DNA of 8,899 nt, taken from Prevotellaceae bacterium. GTDB taxonomy: Bacteria > Bacteroidota > Bacteroidia > Bacteroidales > UBA932. Made by a program: the position numbers and the translations under genes. The DNA lies in the NCBI GenBank assembly GCA_031264645.1, contig JAISDR010000053.1, positions 1 to 8,899 on the forward strand, in the 5' to 3' direction. Below are positions 1 to 6,606 of the stretch, in pieces. The notes beneath the pieces are model-generated. The model was not told the origin of the DNA. It did not search any database and was given only the letters and a program-made list of their open reading frames with translations. Numbering within the stretch: the stretch's first letter is position 1; every line of letters starts with the position of its first letter.

Positions 1-322
1 TTAAAGCATTGTATATTTTGTATTTGAAAACGATTTTTGCGGCAGGAGTATCGAAATACCTTATTTCGACCAGAGCCTCGTCTCCATATTTCAGAGGCGA
101 TTTATACTCGCAACTGATTGATACTATCGGAGTGTAATATCCGTTACGGTAAACGTCTAAATAGGGGATTCCATATTTAATGCCAAATGCTTCTCTTGCG
201 TCTTCAAAAAGATGTACATAATTTCCATGCCACACAACGCCCATGCTGTCTACCTCGCTGAAACGTATTTTAACCCTGACTGTTTCCTTCAATTCCGTTT
301 CAACTATTCTTTTCAGAACCAT
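1..322 (-). CDS. Acyl-CoA thioesterase, 4HBT/YbgC-like hotdog family (3' end cut by window edge)
   Basis: I read this frame directly from the minus strand: 107 codons are open from ATG at 322-320 to the left edge. Family members run about 130-140 residues, so roughly 25-30 C-terminal residues are missing. Residues 20-44 hold the hallmark active-site segment RFSEVDSMGVVWHGNY followed by VHLFEDARE. D25 is the expected catalytic Asp of the D-x-x-G motif, and the His/Asn-Tyr pair starts the long hotdog helix. Known family members hydrolyse acyl-CoA thioesters in the cytoplasm. The substrate (medium or long acyl chains, or aromatic acyl groups) cannot be told from sequence. The start was chosen because an in-frame stop, the rnr TAA, lies only 9 nt upstream and no other ATG precedes the motif. 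That 9-nt spacing suggests cotranscription with rnr. Family assignment is strong; physiological role is unknown. Confidence 0.88.
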   Translation of the reverse strand, partial: MVLKRIVETELKETVRVKIRFSEVDSMGVVWHGNYVHLFEDAREAFGIKYGIPYLDVYRNGYYTPIVSISCEYKSPLKYGDEALVEIRYFDTPAAKIVFKYKIYNAL

Positions 323-331
323 GACTGTGGC

Positions 332-2533
332 TTATTTGTTATTTTTCCTTTTCCGTCCGCCCTGCATTTTGTTTTTCACGGTATGCTGGGCAGCCTTAAA
401 ATCGTTCATTTCCTGATTGATTAACTGGAAATCTATGTGTTTTTGCAGAAGGTCGGCATTTGTGAGTTTCACAGTAACCTTATCGCCAAGGGTGTATGTT
501 ATTCCCGACGACTGTCCGACTATCCTGTAATTATCCTCGTCGAAGCAGTAAAAATCGTCTTTCATCGACCTGACAGATACCATGCCTTCAATCTTGGTAT
601 CAATAAGTTCTACAAATATTCCCCATTCCGTTACTCCGGAAATCAGCCCGTCGTAGACTTCTCCAATCTTGTTTTCCATAAATTCAATCATCTTGTACTT
701 GATTGAAGCTCTTTCAGCCTCGGCAGCCCGCTGTTCCATGAGGGACGACTGCTTGCACATGTTGTCGTAATAGTCGGCGTCGGCAGACTTTTCTTCGTTG
801 AGATAAGCCGCGAGCAGCCTGTGTACCATCATGTCCGGATAGCGGCGGATGGGAGATGTGAAATGCGTATAGTATGGAAAAGCCAGCCCGTAGTGCCCGA
901 TATTGCCGGTCGAGTAAACGGCTTTTGCCATGGAGCGCACTGCCAGCGTTTCTATCAGTCCCGCTTCCGGCTTGCCTTTCACTTCGGACAAAACCTTGTT
1001 CATTTCTTTCGACAGGCGGGCGTCGTTGTCTAATTTCATATTGTAGCCGAAGCGCTTGATAAAAGACCCGAAGTTGTTCAGTTTATCGAAATCGGGCTTG
1101 TCGTGTATTCTGTAGACAAAGGTTTTCGGTTTCTGACCTGCGACTTTCTTTCCGATTCTTTCTGCAACTTTCCTGTTTGCCAGCAGCATAAATTCTTCCA
1201 CCAGCTGGTTCGATTCCTTCATTTCCTTGAAATAGACTCTCAGGGGCTTTCCGTTTTCGTCCAGTTCGAACTTGGCTTCTTCGCGCTCGAAAGTTACGGC
1301 TCCGTTCTTGAAACGGTTTTTCCTCATTACCTGAGCCAGAAAGTTCAGTTTCAGCAACTCCGGCGAATAATCTCCCTCCCCGGTTTCTATAACTTCCTGA
1401 GCCTCCTCGTATGTAAACCTCCGTTTTGAAAGGATAACCGTCCGCCCGAACCATTCGTTTTTGACCGTAGCCCTGTTATCCAGCTCAAATACCGCCGAGA
1501 AACACAGTTTTTCCTCATCGGGACGGAGCGAACAGATGAAGTTGGAAAGTCTTTCGGGAAGCATGGGTATGGTTCTGTCAACAAGATATATGGAAGTCGT
1601 CCTCTCTTCGGCTTCCCTGTTGATTGCGGAATTACTTTTCACATAATGTGTAACGTCTGCGATATGTACGCCGACTTCCCAGTTGCCGTTCTCCAGGGTG
1701 CGTATCGACAGTGCGTCGTCGAAATCTTTTGCATCCCTGGGGTCGATTGTGAATGTCGCGACGTCTCTGAAATCCCTGCGTTTGGCACAGTCGCCGGCTG
1801 TTATTTTCTCCGAAATGCGCTGTGCAAGCTTTTCGATATGTTCGGGATAGGAATACGGCAGGTCGAACTCCGCAAGTATTGCGTGCATTTCCACATTTAC
1901 GTCTCCCGAATCGCCAAGTATGTCAACAACTTTGCCGGTGGGGTTTTTCATTTCCTTTCTCCATTCCACTATGTCGGCGACTACTTTCTGTCCCTTCTGC
2001 GCGCCGTTAAGGTTCGACAGCGGAATGAAAATATCGTAGGGCATGTTCTTGCTGTCGGGAATCACGAAGGCATACTTTGACGAGACTTCAATTTTCCCGA
2101 CAAAAGTACGTTTCGACTTCTCGATAATTTCCACTATTTCGCCTTCCGCGCGGGATCCTTTCTTGTTGAATACCTTTACCTTTACCTTGTCGCCGTGAAA
2201 CGCATGGTTCATGTTGTGTTCGTATACAAAAATATCATCGGACGATTCGTCGTCCGGAACGATGTATGCAGAACCCTGCTTGGTAATATCGACTTTTCCC
2301 GTCATAAAAGTCTCTTCCGGTTCCTTATACTTATACTTGCCCGAAACGGGACTTGTTAAAATTCCGCGCATAACCAGCCCGTCCAGCGTTATCAAAAGCA
2401 GTTCGCGCATATCGTTGTCGATATTAATTACAGAAGCAATTTGCTTGTAATTGTACAGCTTTGCCGGGTTTGCTTCGAAAACATTTATGACATTTTGCAA
2501 AAAATCTGTTTTGCCTTTGTTTTTTTTACTCAT
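332..2533 (-). CDS. rnr: Ribonuclease R (3'-5' exoribonuclease, RNB family)
   Basis: 733 residues. RNase R processively degrades structured RNA 3' to 5' in the cytoplasm and acts in mRNA decay and rRNA quality control. Domain order is complete. An N-terminal winged-helix-like region covers about 10-70 and two cold-shock/OB domains cover about 75-215. The RNB catalytic domain covers about 250-580, and a C-terminal S1 domain covers about 622-706 (GEVYDGLISGVTEWGIFVEL). A Lys/Arg-rich tail ends in GGRKRKNNK. The metal-binding signature FTIDPRDAKDFDDALS supplies D264, D270, D272 and D273. A conserved HFTSPIRRYPDMMVHR segment lies near 557-572. I place the start at ATG 2533-2531 (MSKKNKG). An in-frame TTG nine nt upstream would add three residues but is less likely. 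No Shine-Dalgarno sequence is visible and the leader is A/T-rich. The thioesterase gene follows after 9 nt. Nothing suggests damage. Confidence 0.97.
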   Translation of the reverse strand: MSKKNKGKTDFLQNVINVFEANPAKLYNYKQIASVINIDNDMRELLLITLDGLVMRGILTSPVSGKYKYKEPEETFMTGKVDITKQGSAYIVPDDESSDDIFVYEHNMNHAFHGDKVKVKVFNKKGSRAEGEIVEIIEKSKRTFVGKIEVSSKYAFVIPDSKNMPYDIFIPLSNLNGAQKGQKVVADIVEWRKEMKNPTGKVVDILGDSGDVNVEMHAILAEFDLPYSYPEHIEKLAQRISEKITAGDCAKRRDFRDVATFTIDPRDAKDFDDALSIRTLENGNWEVGVHIADVTHYVKSNSAINREAEERTTSIYLVDRTIPMLPERLSNFICSLRPDEEKLCFSAVFELDNRATVKNEWFGRTVILSKRRFTYEEAQEVIETGEGDYSPELLKLNFLAQVMRKNRFKNGAVTFEREEAKFELDENGKPLRVYFKEMKESNQLVEEFMLLANRKVAERIGKKVAGQKPKTFVYRIHDKPDFDKLNNFGSFIKRFGYNMKLDNDARLSKEMNKVLSEVKGKPEAGLIETLAVRSMAKAVYSTGNIGHYGLAFPYYTHFTSPIRRYPDMMVHRLLAAYLNEEKSADADYYDNMCKQSSLMEQRAAEAERASIKYKMIEFMENKIGEVYDGLISGVTEWGIFVELIDTKIEGMVSVRSMKDDFYCFDEDNYRIVGQSSGITYTLGDKVTVKLTNADLLQKHIDFQLINQEMNDFKAAQHTVKNKMQGGRKRKNNK

Positions 2534-2608
2534 ATTAATCAAATTTTTTTATCCGATTATTCTCTAAAATAACTTTATTTTCAAATGCTTGCTTCATAAA
2601 GAGCATAT

Positions 2609-2628
2609 CATTTGCCGGCGCAAATGTA
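2609..2628 (-). promoter_or_regulatory. Putative rnr promoter (-7 box) with overlapping 7-bp inverted repeat
   Basis: On the minus strand, positions 2628-2621 read TACATTTG, matching the Bacteroidota -7 consensus TAnnTTTG. They lie about 90 nt upstream of the rnr ATG. No clear TTG -33 box sits at the usual 19-21 nt spacing, which lowers confidence. A perfect inverted repeat, CATTTGC / GCAAATG with a 4-nt CGGC spacer (2609-2626), overlaps the -7 box and the expected transcription start. It could be an operator or a hairpin at the 5' end of the transcript. Promoter function is inferred from consensus only. Confidence 0.4.
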
Positions 2629-2696
2629 TAAAAATTATTTGTTTTCCGTGTTTTACGATCAAGTAGGAGAAACGGGATTTTTGTCATACATCCAAT

Positions 2697-2716
2697 AAAA
2701 AAGGAGTCCCTTTTTT
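2697..2716. repeat. A/T-rich inverted repeat with 8-bp perfect arms
   Basis: AAAAAAGG and CCTTTTTT are separated by the 4-nt spacer AGTC. The structure resembles a bidirectional terminator in shape, but only two G-C pairs support the stem and no gene ends here. It may be an orphaned terminator left by rearrangement, or chance in an A/T-rich region. Confidence 0.35.
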
Positions 2717-2751
2717 CCCGTATTTATATATAGGAGCAACGCATAAAAAAA

Positions 2752-2782
2752 TTGAAAATTGGTATTTTTATCCCTAATTTTG
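2752..2782 (+). promoter_or_regulatory. Candidate plus-strand Bacteroidota promoter with no adjacent gene
   Basis: TTG at 2752-2754 and TAATTTTG at 2775-2782 are separated by 20 nt. This fits the phylum's primary sigma consensus (TTTG, about 19-21 nt, TAnnTTTG) better than the other promoter candidates in this window. Transcription would start near 2787-2790 and run antisense to the transposase remnant toward coaX, whose ATG is about 535 nt away. No open frame follows closely. It could give a long coaX leader or a noncoding RNA, be an inactive relic, or be chance. Confidence 0.35.
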
Positions 2783-2855
2783 GGCGTGGGGGGTGTTGAT
2801 AACTTTTTTATTATGAATGTATTATAGTTTCCGTAAATTTTGCGACCTTTGCGTC

Positions 2856-3215
2856 CTAAACTGATATAAAATGCTCCACCCGCGAACGGATACGTGACTT
2901 TTTCGTATTGTTTGCTTTCTGTCCGTCCGTCAATGGACGGTTGCGGTAACCTTTTTCACAAACGCAGTTTTCCATTTCCCTGCTTTTTATAATCGCTTCC
3001 TGCTCCTTTCCAGCATATGCAGAATCGGCATGCAAAGTTTCTCCATTATCATTTTCATCAATAAGCTGTTCTGTGGCATTACTGTCATGAACTGCTACCG
3101 GTGTTACTGAGTATTTGGTTATCAGTTTGCTCTTCCCGTCCTGCTTAACAAAAACGGAACATAATTATTTTTCAATGAATATAACATTTTTACATCCCAC
3201 CCTTCGGGTTTTGTT
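2856..3215 (-). pseudogene. Decayed IS5-family transposase remnant
   Basis: A minus-strand frame is open from about 3164 to the TAG at 2858-2856 but has no proper start. It encodes the C-terminal half of an IS5-type DDE transposase: KSKLITKYSVTPVAVHDSN, then LHADSAYAGKEQE, then GYRNRPLTDGQK, then KSRIRSRVEH. The Asp of ADSAY and the Glu of RVEH correspond to the second and third DDE residues. Immediately after VEH the frame becomes FISV and stops, so the usual C-terminal tail (IFGF and beyond) is missing. Upstream, a TAA at 3167-3165 interrupts the frame. A different frame around 3194-3208 reads PEGWD, which weakly resembles the segment preceding the catalytic core, so frameshift plus internal deletion is likely. 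The N-terminal half with the first Asp was not found. The left boundary at 2871 is clear; the boundary near 3215 is approximate. It cannot make an active transposase. Confidence 0.82.
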
Positions 3216-3258
3216 TTCCCGGGGTTGGCGAGCATTAATCATTTTTAACGTCAGGGTA

Positions 3259-3295
3259 TTTTGGAATTATAAAACCAAAAAAATTACTATTTTTG
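3259..3295 (+). promoter_or_regulatory. Putative coaX operon promoter
   Basis: TATTTTTG at 3288-3295 matches the -7 box TAnnTTTG and lies 27 nt before the coaX ATG, giving a leader of about 20 nt. A TTTTG at 3259-3263 could serve as the -33 element, but the 24-nt spacing is longer than usual. TTTTGG (3259-3264) and CCAAAA (3275-3280) form a 6-bp inverted repeat in the spacer region, which could be a regulator site or chance. No other good -7 box lies close to coaX, so this is the best candidate for the six-gene run downstream. Confidence 0.45.
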
Positions 3296-3322
3296 CATAA
3301 TTTTTTATGTATGTGAGATGTA

Positions 3323-4060
3323 ATGATAAATAAATTAACACATTCGGATTATTCCCTCATACTTGACATAGGGAACAGCGCTATCAAATTGTTTGTTGTC
3401 AGCGATTTTGAGATACTGTATTCGGCGACGTACTCAAACATAGCCGATCTGGAAAAAATATTCACTCTCTTTCCCGGGATCAAAAACGGAATCTGCTCCG
3501 CTTCGGGACGTATACCCTGCGAACTGGAAAGTTTCCTCGCCGAAAGGCTGGAAAACTTTGTCAATTTCTCACCGGATACGCCGATTCCCATCACAAACCT
3601 TTACCGGTCGCCCGAAACGCTTGGCAGCGACCGGCTTGCAGCGGCAATAGGAGTAAATCATTTTTTCCCCGACACGAACGTAATGATATTTGATTTCGGC
3701 ACAGCTATCACAATCGATTTCATAGACAGCGGGAATAACTACCTCGGCGGAAATATTTCACCCGGACTTTCCATGCGTTTCAAATCATTAAATTTTTTTA
3801 CAAACAGACTGCCTTTGCTGCAAATTCCGGATAAAATTGAGGAAATCGGAACAACAACAAATGAAGCGATTGAAATTGGAGTAGTTCGTGGAATTATCGG
3901 GGAAACAATGAATTACATAAGCAAATATCCCGAACATAAAATAATTTTTACGGGAGGGGACTCTTTTTATTTTGCTGTGAAAATAAAAACCCCCATATTT
4001 GTATTTCAAAATCCGCTGGTTTTTGGTTTAAACAGGATTTTAAATAGAATATATTTTTAA
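3323..4060 (+). CDS. coaX: Type III pantothenate kinase
   Basis: 245 residues, close to the family's usual 240-260. CoaX phosphorylates pantothenate with ATP, the first step of coenzyme A synthesis in the cytoplasm. It belongs to the ASKHA fold and is unrelated to the CoaA type. The expected motifs appear in order. LILDIGNSAIKL (12-23) has the nucleotide-binding D-x-G-N. PETLGSDRLAAAIG (97-110) has the catalytic-region G-x-D-R with D103. IFDFGTAITIDFID (122-135) and LGGNISPGLSMR (141-152) follow, and IFTGGD (208-213) lies near the C-terminus. Family members need a monovalent cation and resist feedback by CoA; this is known for the family and was not seen here. The ATG at 3323 is the only start before the first motif. 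The gene ends 13 nt before the TPR gene, which suggests cotranscription. Strongly supported. Confidence 0.95.
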   Translation: MINKLTHSDYSLILDIGNSAIKLFVVSDFEILYSATYSNIADLEKIFTLFPGIKNGICSASGRIPCELESFLAERLENFVNFSPDTPIPITNLYRSPETLGSDRLAAAIGVNHFFPDTNVMIFDFGTAITIDFIDSGNNYLGGNISPGLSMRFKSLNFFTNRLPLLQIPDKIEEIGTTTNEAIEIGVVRGIIGETMNYISKYPEHKIIFTGGDSFYFAVKIKTPIFVFQNPLVFGLNRILNRIYF

Positions 4061-4073
4061 TAAACGTTATATA

Positions 4074-5384
4074 ATGAAAACATTGAAATTTATAGTATTT
4101 ACACTTTTAATTAGCGTATCGGTTATAAATGTAAGCGCCCAGAGGTATGGAAAAGACAGTATTGAATGCATATTGAACATTCAGGGCTATGAAACTGAAT
4201 ACCGAAGTAAAAATTATGATGCGGCATTACCGCCGTGGAGAGAGGTACTTAGGGTTTGCCCCCCTCAGGCAAGTGAAAACGTATATATACGCGGACTTAC
4301 CATGATGCGTTATTTGATTGACAAAACCAGCGACCCTGTTTTGAAGGAAGCCAGAATTGATTCATTGCTGATGCTCTATGATAAGCGAATCGAATATTTT
4401 AATGTTAAAAACAAGACAGAATTGCTTCATAATAAAGCTAAAGAATTACAGAATTACAGACCCGACGATCATAAAGCCATATACGAGGCTTATAAAGTTG
4501 TTATAAAAGATGATAAGGATATTGATTTGATGGCTGTCGCCAGGCTAATGCTGTCCGCGCGCGAACTGTACGAAAAAAAGGATATTTCGCAGGAAGAGTT
4601 CACCGATATATATACCAAAATGTCCGATCTTGCCGAACTTCAAGTAAAGGCGTCTCCCGACGATACCGTTAAAATGGCATTGAAAGCGGCTGTTGAAAGC
4701 GCGTTCCTGACTACGGACGCCGCCGACTGCGAAAATCTAGTCAAGGTTTTGGGTGCAAGATTCAACGCAAACAAGGATAATGAAGAAACTGTAAGAATGG
4801 TTGTAAACCTGCTATCGAAAAAAGAGTGTACCGATACCGAATTATATTACGAAGGAGTGGAAGCGTACAATAAGATAAATCCCTCTCCCGCCGCTTCGTA
4901 TGGACTGGCTCGCGTATATTATTCCAAAAATGACAGGGAAAAGGCAATGCATTTCTTCAAGGAAGCTACCGATACGGAAACGGACGCGGAAAGCAAATCC
5001 AGATATTTCTATGAATTTGGAAGTCTTTTTCTGAAAGACGGGAACAGGAATGAGGCTGTCAACTATGCCAAACGCGCAATTGCTGCAAGTCCGAGAAACG
5101 GAAGGGCTTATCTCCTGCTTGGAACGGCTTATGCAGGTTATCAGGGTTGCGGAGACGACGAAGTAGGCAAGCGTGCAATCTTTTGGGTTGCCGTTGACCA
5201 GTTTGCCAGGGCGAAACAGCTGGATCCGAGTATCGCTGCCGAAGCAAACAAGAGTATAGCCACATACACTCAGCTTTTTCCAACGACGGAAGATGCATTT
5301 TTCGTTAATATCCTCGACGGACAAAAGTACGAGGTTAAATGCGGACCCATAAACGAGACGACAATTGTACGTACGAAAAAATGA
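4074..5384 (+). CDS. Secreted tetratricopeptide-repeat protein of the Bacteroidota lptC neighbourhood
   Basis: 436 residues. Residues 1-22 form a signal peptide, with a basic start, a hydrophobic core and probable cleavage after VSA before Q23. No lipobox Cys is present, so a soluble periplasmic protein is likely. An all-helical body follows. The three clearest TPR-like units are near 273-303 (YGLARVYYSKNDREKAMHFF), 309-341 (YEFGSLFLKDGNRNEAVNYA) and 343-386. Residues 40-60 also look TPR-like. The C-terminal tail, KYEVKCGPINETTIVR, resembles the tails of Bacteroidota TPR proteins I know from this kind of neighbourhood. TPRs mediate protein contacts, and no enzyme motif is visible. Its stop overlaps the lptC start by 4 nt (ATGA), so translation is probably coupled and the two proteins may be needed together, perhaps in envelope assembly. 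That link is inference and the precise function is unknown. Confidence 0.85.
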   Translation: MKTLKFIVFTLLISVSVINVSAQRYGKDSIECILNIQGYETEYRSKNYDAALPPWREVLRVCPPQASENVYIRGLTMMRYLIDKTSDPVLKEARIDSLLMLYDKRIEYFNVKNKTELLHNKAKELQNYRPDDHKAIYEAYKVVIKDDKDIDLMAVARLMLSARELYEKKDISQEEFTDIYTKMSDLAELQVKASPDDTVKMALKAAVESAFLTTDAADCENLVKVLGARFNANKDNEETVRMVVNLLSKKECTDTELYYEGVEAYNKINPSPAASYGLARVYYSKNDREKAMHFFKEATDTETDAESKSRYFYEFGSLFLKDGNRNEAVNYAKRAIAASPRNGRAYLLLGTAYAGYQGCGDDEVGKRAIFWVAVDQFARAKQLDPSIAAEANKSIATYTQLFPTTEDAFFVNILDGQKYEVKCGPINETTIVRTKK

Positions 5385-5983
5385 TTAAATATTGCCATAG
5401 TAGCAAGTTGTTTATATCTTTGGTAGCGCTCGTATGTAGCGCTACCGTTTTTTCGTGCACGGTGGATACTCTGCAAAAAATCTCTTCCGGCGAACTGGAC
5501 GACCAGCCGATAGAAGAAGTTATAAATGTGAAACTTCGATACACTTCCGAAGGCAAACTCCGCAATGAAGTGACAGCGAAAAAAGCTATAAAGTATCAGA
5601 ACGGAGACAGCATACGGTACATTTTCCCGGAAGGAATTAATATAAATTCGTATAAGGACAGCATTCTCGAATCCAATCTGATTGCCGACAGCGCAACGCT
5701 GGACGACTGTAAAGGACTGTTATTTACTGCCGTTGGAAATGTGGTTGCACGGAATTACATTACGAATAAAGAACTGGATACAGATGGACCTCTGTACTGG
5801 AACGAAAAAAACAAAACAATTGAAACAAACGTTTATACCGAAATTTATTCCGAAACGGATACTATTTATGCAAAGTACGGCATTTTTTCCGATGACAGGT
5901 TTAAAGAAGTGGATATTAGAGGACATAGTGGCGTAATATTTAAGGAGATCAAAAAGCAGCGCGCTGACAGTGTAGTTAATTAA
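5381..5983 (+). CDS. lptC: LptC-like lipopolysaccharide export lipoprotein
   Basis: 200 residues from ATG 5381. This start overlaps the TGA of the TPR gene (ATGA), and a longer in-frame start at 5339 would lie inside that gene. Residues 1-25 form a lipoprotein signal peptide ending in the lipobox TVFS-C with C26 as the lipidated Cys. Bacteroidota LptC proteins are often lipoproteins, whereas the E. coli protein has a TM anchor. The rest is rich in beta-strand patterns like the LptA/LptC jellyroll fold: YTSEGKLRNEVTAKKAIKY, LESNLIADSATLDD, GNVVARNYITNKELDTDGPLYW and YTEIYSETDTIYAKYGIFSDD. LptC receives lipopolysaccharide from the LptB2FG transporter and passes it across the periplasm toward LptA and LptD. 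The family call rests on fold pattern, lipobox and neighbourhood. Codons 14-24 carry a terminator-like hairpin (5421-5453). Subunit D of an ATPase follows after 23 nt. Confidence 0.85.
   Translation: MIKYCHSSKLFISLVALVCSATVFSCTVDTLQKISSGELDDQPIEEVINVKLRYTSEGKLRNEVTAKKAIKYQNGDSIRYIFPEGININSYKDSILESNLIADSATLDDCKGLLFTAVGNVVARNYITNKELDTDGPLYWNEKNKTIETNVYTEIYSETDTIYAKYGIFSDDRFKEVDIRGHSGVIFKEIKKQRADSVVN
5421..5453 (+). terminator. Terminator-like hairpin inside the lptC signal-peptide codons
   Basis: GGTAGCGCT (5422-5430) and AGCGCTACC (5438-5446) are perfect 9-nt inverted arms around a 7-nt loop, with six G-C pairs. A U-G pair (5421/5447) could extend the stem. Six T's follow at 5448-5453. The shape is that of an intrinsic terminator, but it lies about 40 nt inside an open, apparently functional gene, in codons 14-24. 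It may act as an attenuator relieved by translating ribosomes, or it may be coincidental. Function is not shown. Confidence 0.45.
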
Positions 5984-5997
5984 AGCAGTTAATTAAA
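5974..5997 (+). repeat. Tandem AGTTAATTAAA direct repeat at the lptC/atpD junction
   Basis: The 11-mer AGTTAATTAAA occurs at 5974-5984, spanning the lptC stop codon, and again at 5987-5997, with a 13-nt period. The second copy ends 9 nt before the ATG of the downstream gene. TTAATTAAAT recurs at 8411-8420, 9 nt before the subunit K ATG. It could be a shared A/T-rich translation leader or a small duplication at a junction where genes were joined. Confidence 0.55.
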
Positions 5998-6006
5998 TGT
6001 GTAGAG

Positions 6007-6606
6007 ATGGCAGTAAAATTTCAATTCAACAAAACCTCGCTCAACGATCTTAACAAACAGCTTAAGATGCGTATAAGAACCTTGCCCACAATTAAAAGCA
6101 AGGAATCGGCTCTGCGCATGGAAGTCCAGAAAGCAAAGGACGAAGCTGCCAGACTGTCGCTTGAGTTGGAAGAATTGATTTCGTCATATACATATATCGC
6201 TGGTTTGTGGAATGAGTTCGAACCGGATTTGATAAAGGTTAAGGACGTGAAATTAAGCGCTGTAAAAATTGCGGGCGTCAATATTCCCGTTCTTGACGAG
6301 GTGCTGTTTGATATCAGGCAGTACAATCTGTTCAACAGTCCCGTTTGGTACATCGACGGCATGCAGATACTTGAAAAGCTGGCAACTACAGGCATCAGGC
6401 ACGAGTTTTACAGGCAGAAAATGGACTTGCTCGACCATGCAAGGAAAAAGACCACTCAAAAGGTAAACCTGTATGAAAAAGTGCAGATTCCGGGATATAC
6501 CGAAGCCATACGGAAAGTCAAACGTTTTCTGGAAGATGAAGAAAACCTGTCGAAATCGGCTCAGAAAATAGTGAAAAAACGTCAGGAAGAGGAGGGCAGG
6601 CAATGA
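6007..6606 (+). CDS. atpD: V/A-type ATPase subunit D (central rotor stalk)
   Basis: 199 residues, near the usual 200-220 (also called ntpD; not the F1 beta subunit). Subunit D is the coiled-coil axle that turns inside the A3B3 head and links ATP hydrolysis or synthesis to ion movement in the membrane. An N-terminal helix (about 8-66) contains the family segment TIKSKESALRMEVQKAKDEA. A less regular central part runs from about 75 to 125. A C-terminal helix (about 128-199) includes RKKTTQKVNLYEKVQIPGY, matching the family's conserved K-V-N-x-x-E-x-x-x-I-P pattern, and ends in a charged tail. The ATG at 6007 follows GTAGAG and opens with the typical short leader. It overlaps subunit I by 4 nt (ATGA). 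The genes for subunits E, A and B that usually lie just upstream in Bacteroidota are absent here. Assignment is strong. Confidence 0.94.
   Translation: MAVKFQFNKTSLNDLNKQLKMRIRTLPTIKSKESALRMEVQKAKDEAARLSLELEELISSYTYIAGLWNEFEPDLIKVKDVKLSAVKIAGVNIPVLDEVLFDIRQYNLFNSPVWYIDGMQILEKLATTGIRHEFYRQKMDLLDHARKKTTQKVNLYEKVQIPGYTEAIRKVKRFLEDEENLSKSAQKIVKKRQEEEGRQ

Larger units (their letters stand above)
2629..2855. other. Intergenic stretch without a recognisable gene
   Basis: No credible coding frame was seen on either strand. The stretch holds an A/T-rich hairpin (2697-2716) and a plus-strand promoter candidate (2752-2782). It also holds a short G-rich run (GGGCGTGGGGGG, from 2782) in otherwise A/T-rich DNA. 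There is one DnaA-box-like 9-mer (2794-2802, one mismatch on the minus strand). I see no clear terminal inverted repeats of the neighbouring transposase remnant. Confidence 0.5.

Noticed and set aside
1646..2080. Open frame of 144 codons on the plus strand, and similar frames across 332-2533
   Set aside because: They lie antisense to the well-supported RNase R gene, show no family motif, and have low-complexity composition expected from a shadow frame.
2534..2542. TTG start for rnr three codons upstream
   Set aside because: ATG at 2533 is a stronger start, and the extra residues belong to no RNase R domain.
2782..2793. G-rich run as a possible G-quadruplex
   Set aside because: Only one GGG tract and one G6 tract are present, too few separated tracts for a stable four-tract structure.
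2794..2802. DnaA-box-like 9-mer (TTATCAACA on the minus strand)
   Set aside because: Only one copy with a mismatch, with no box cluster, DnaA gene or unwinding element nearby. Not enough to suggest an origin.
3199..3217. ACCC-TTC-GGGT stem followed by a T-rich run, resembling a terminator
   Set aside because: The stem has only four pairs with a 3-nt loop and a broken T run, and no gene ends upstream of it on the plus strand.
3115..3300. 61-codon open frame on the plus strand
   Set aside because: It is mostly antisense to the transposase remnant, has no recognisable motif or leader, and overlaps the coaX promoter candidate.
5339..5380. Longer lptC start giving 14 extra N-terminal residues
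   Set aside because: It would place a charged extension before the lipoprotein signal peptide and lies inside the TPR gene. The ATGA-overlapping start at 5381 gives a normal signal peptide.
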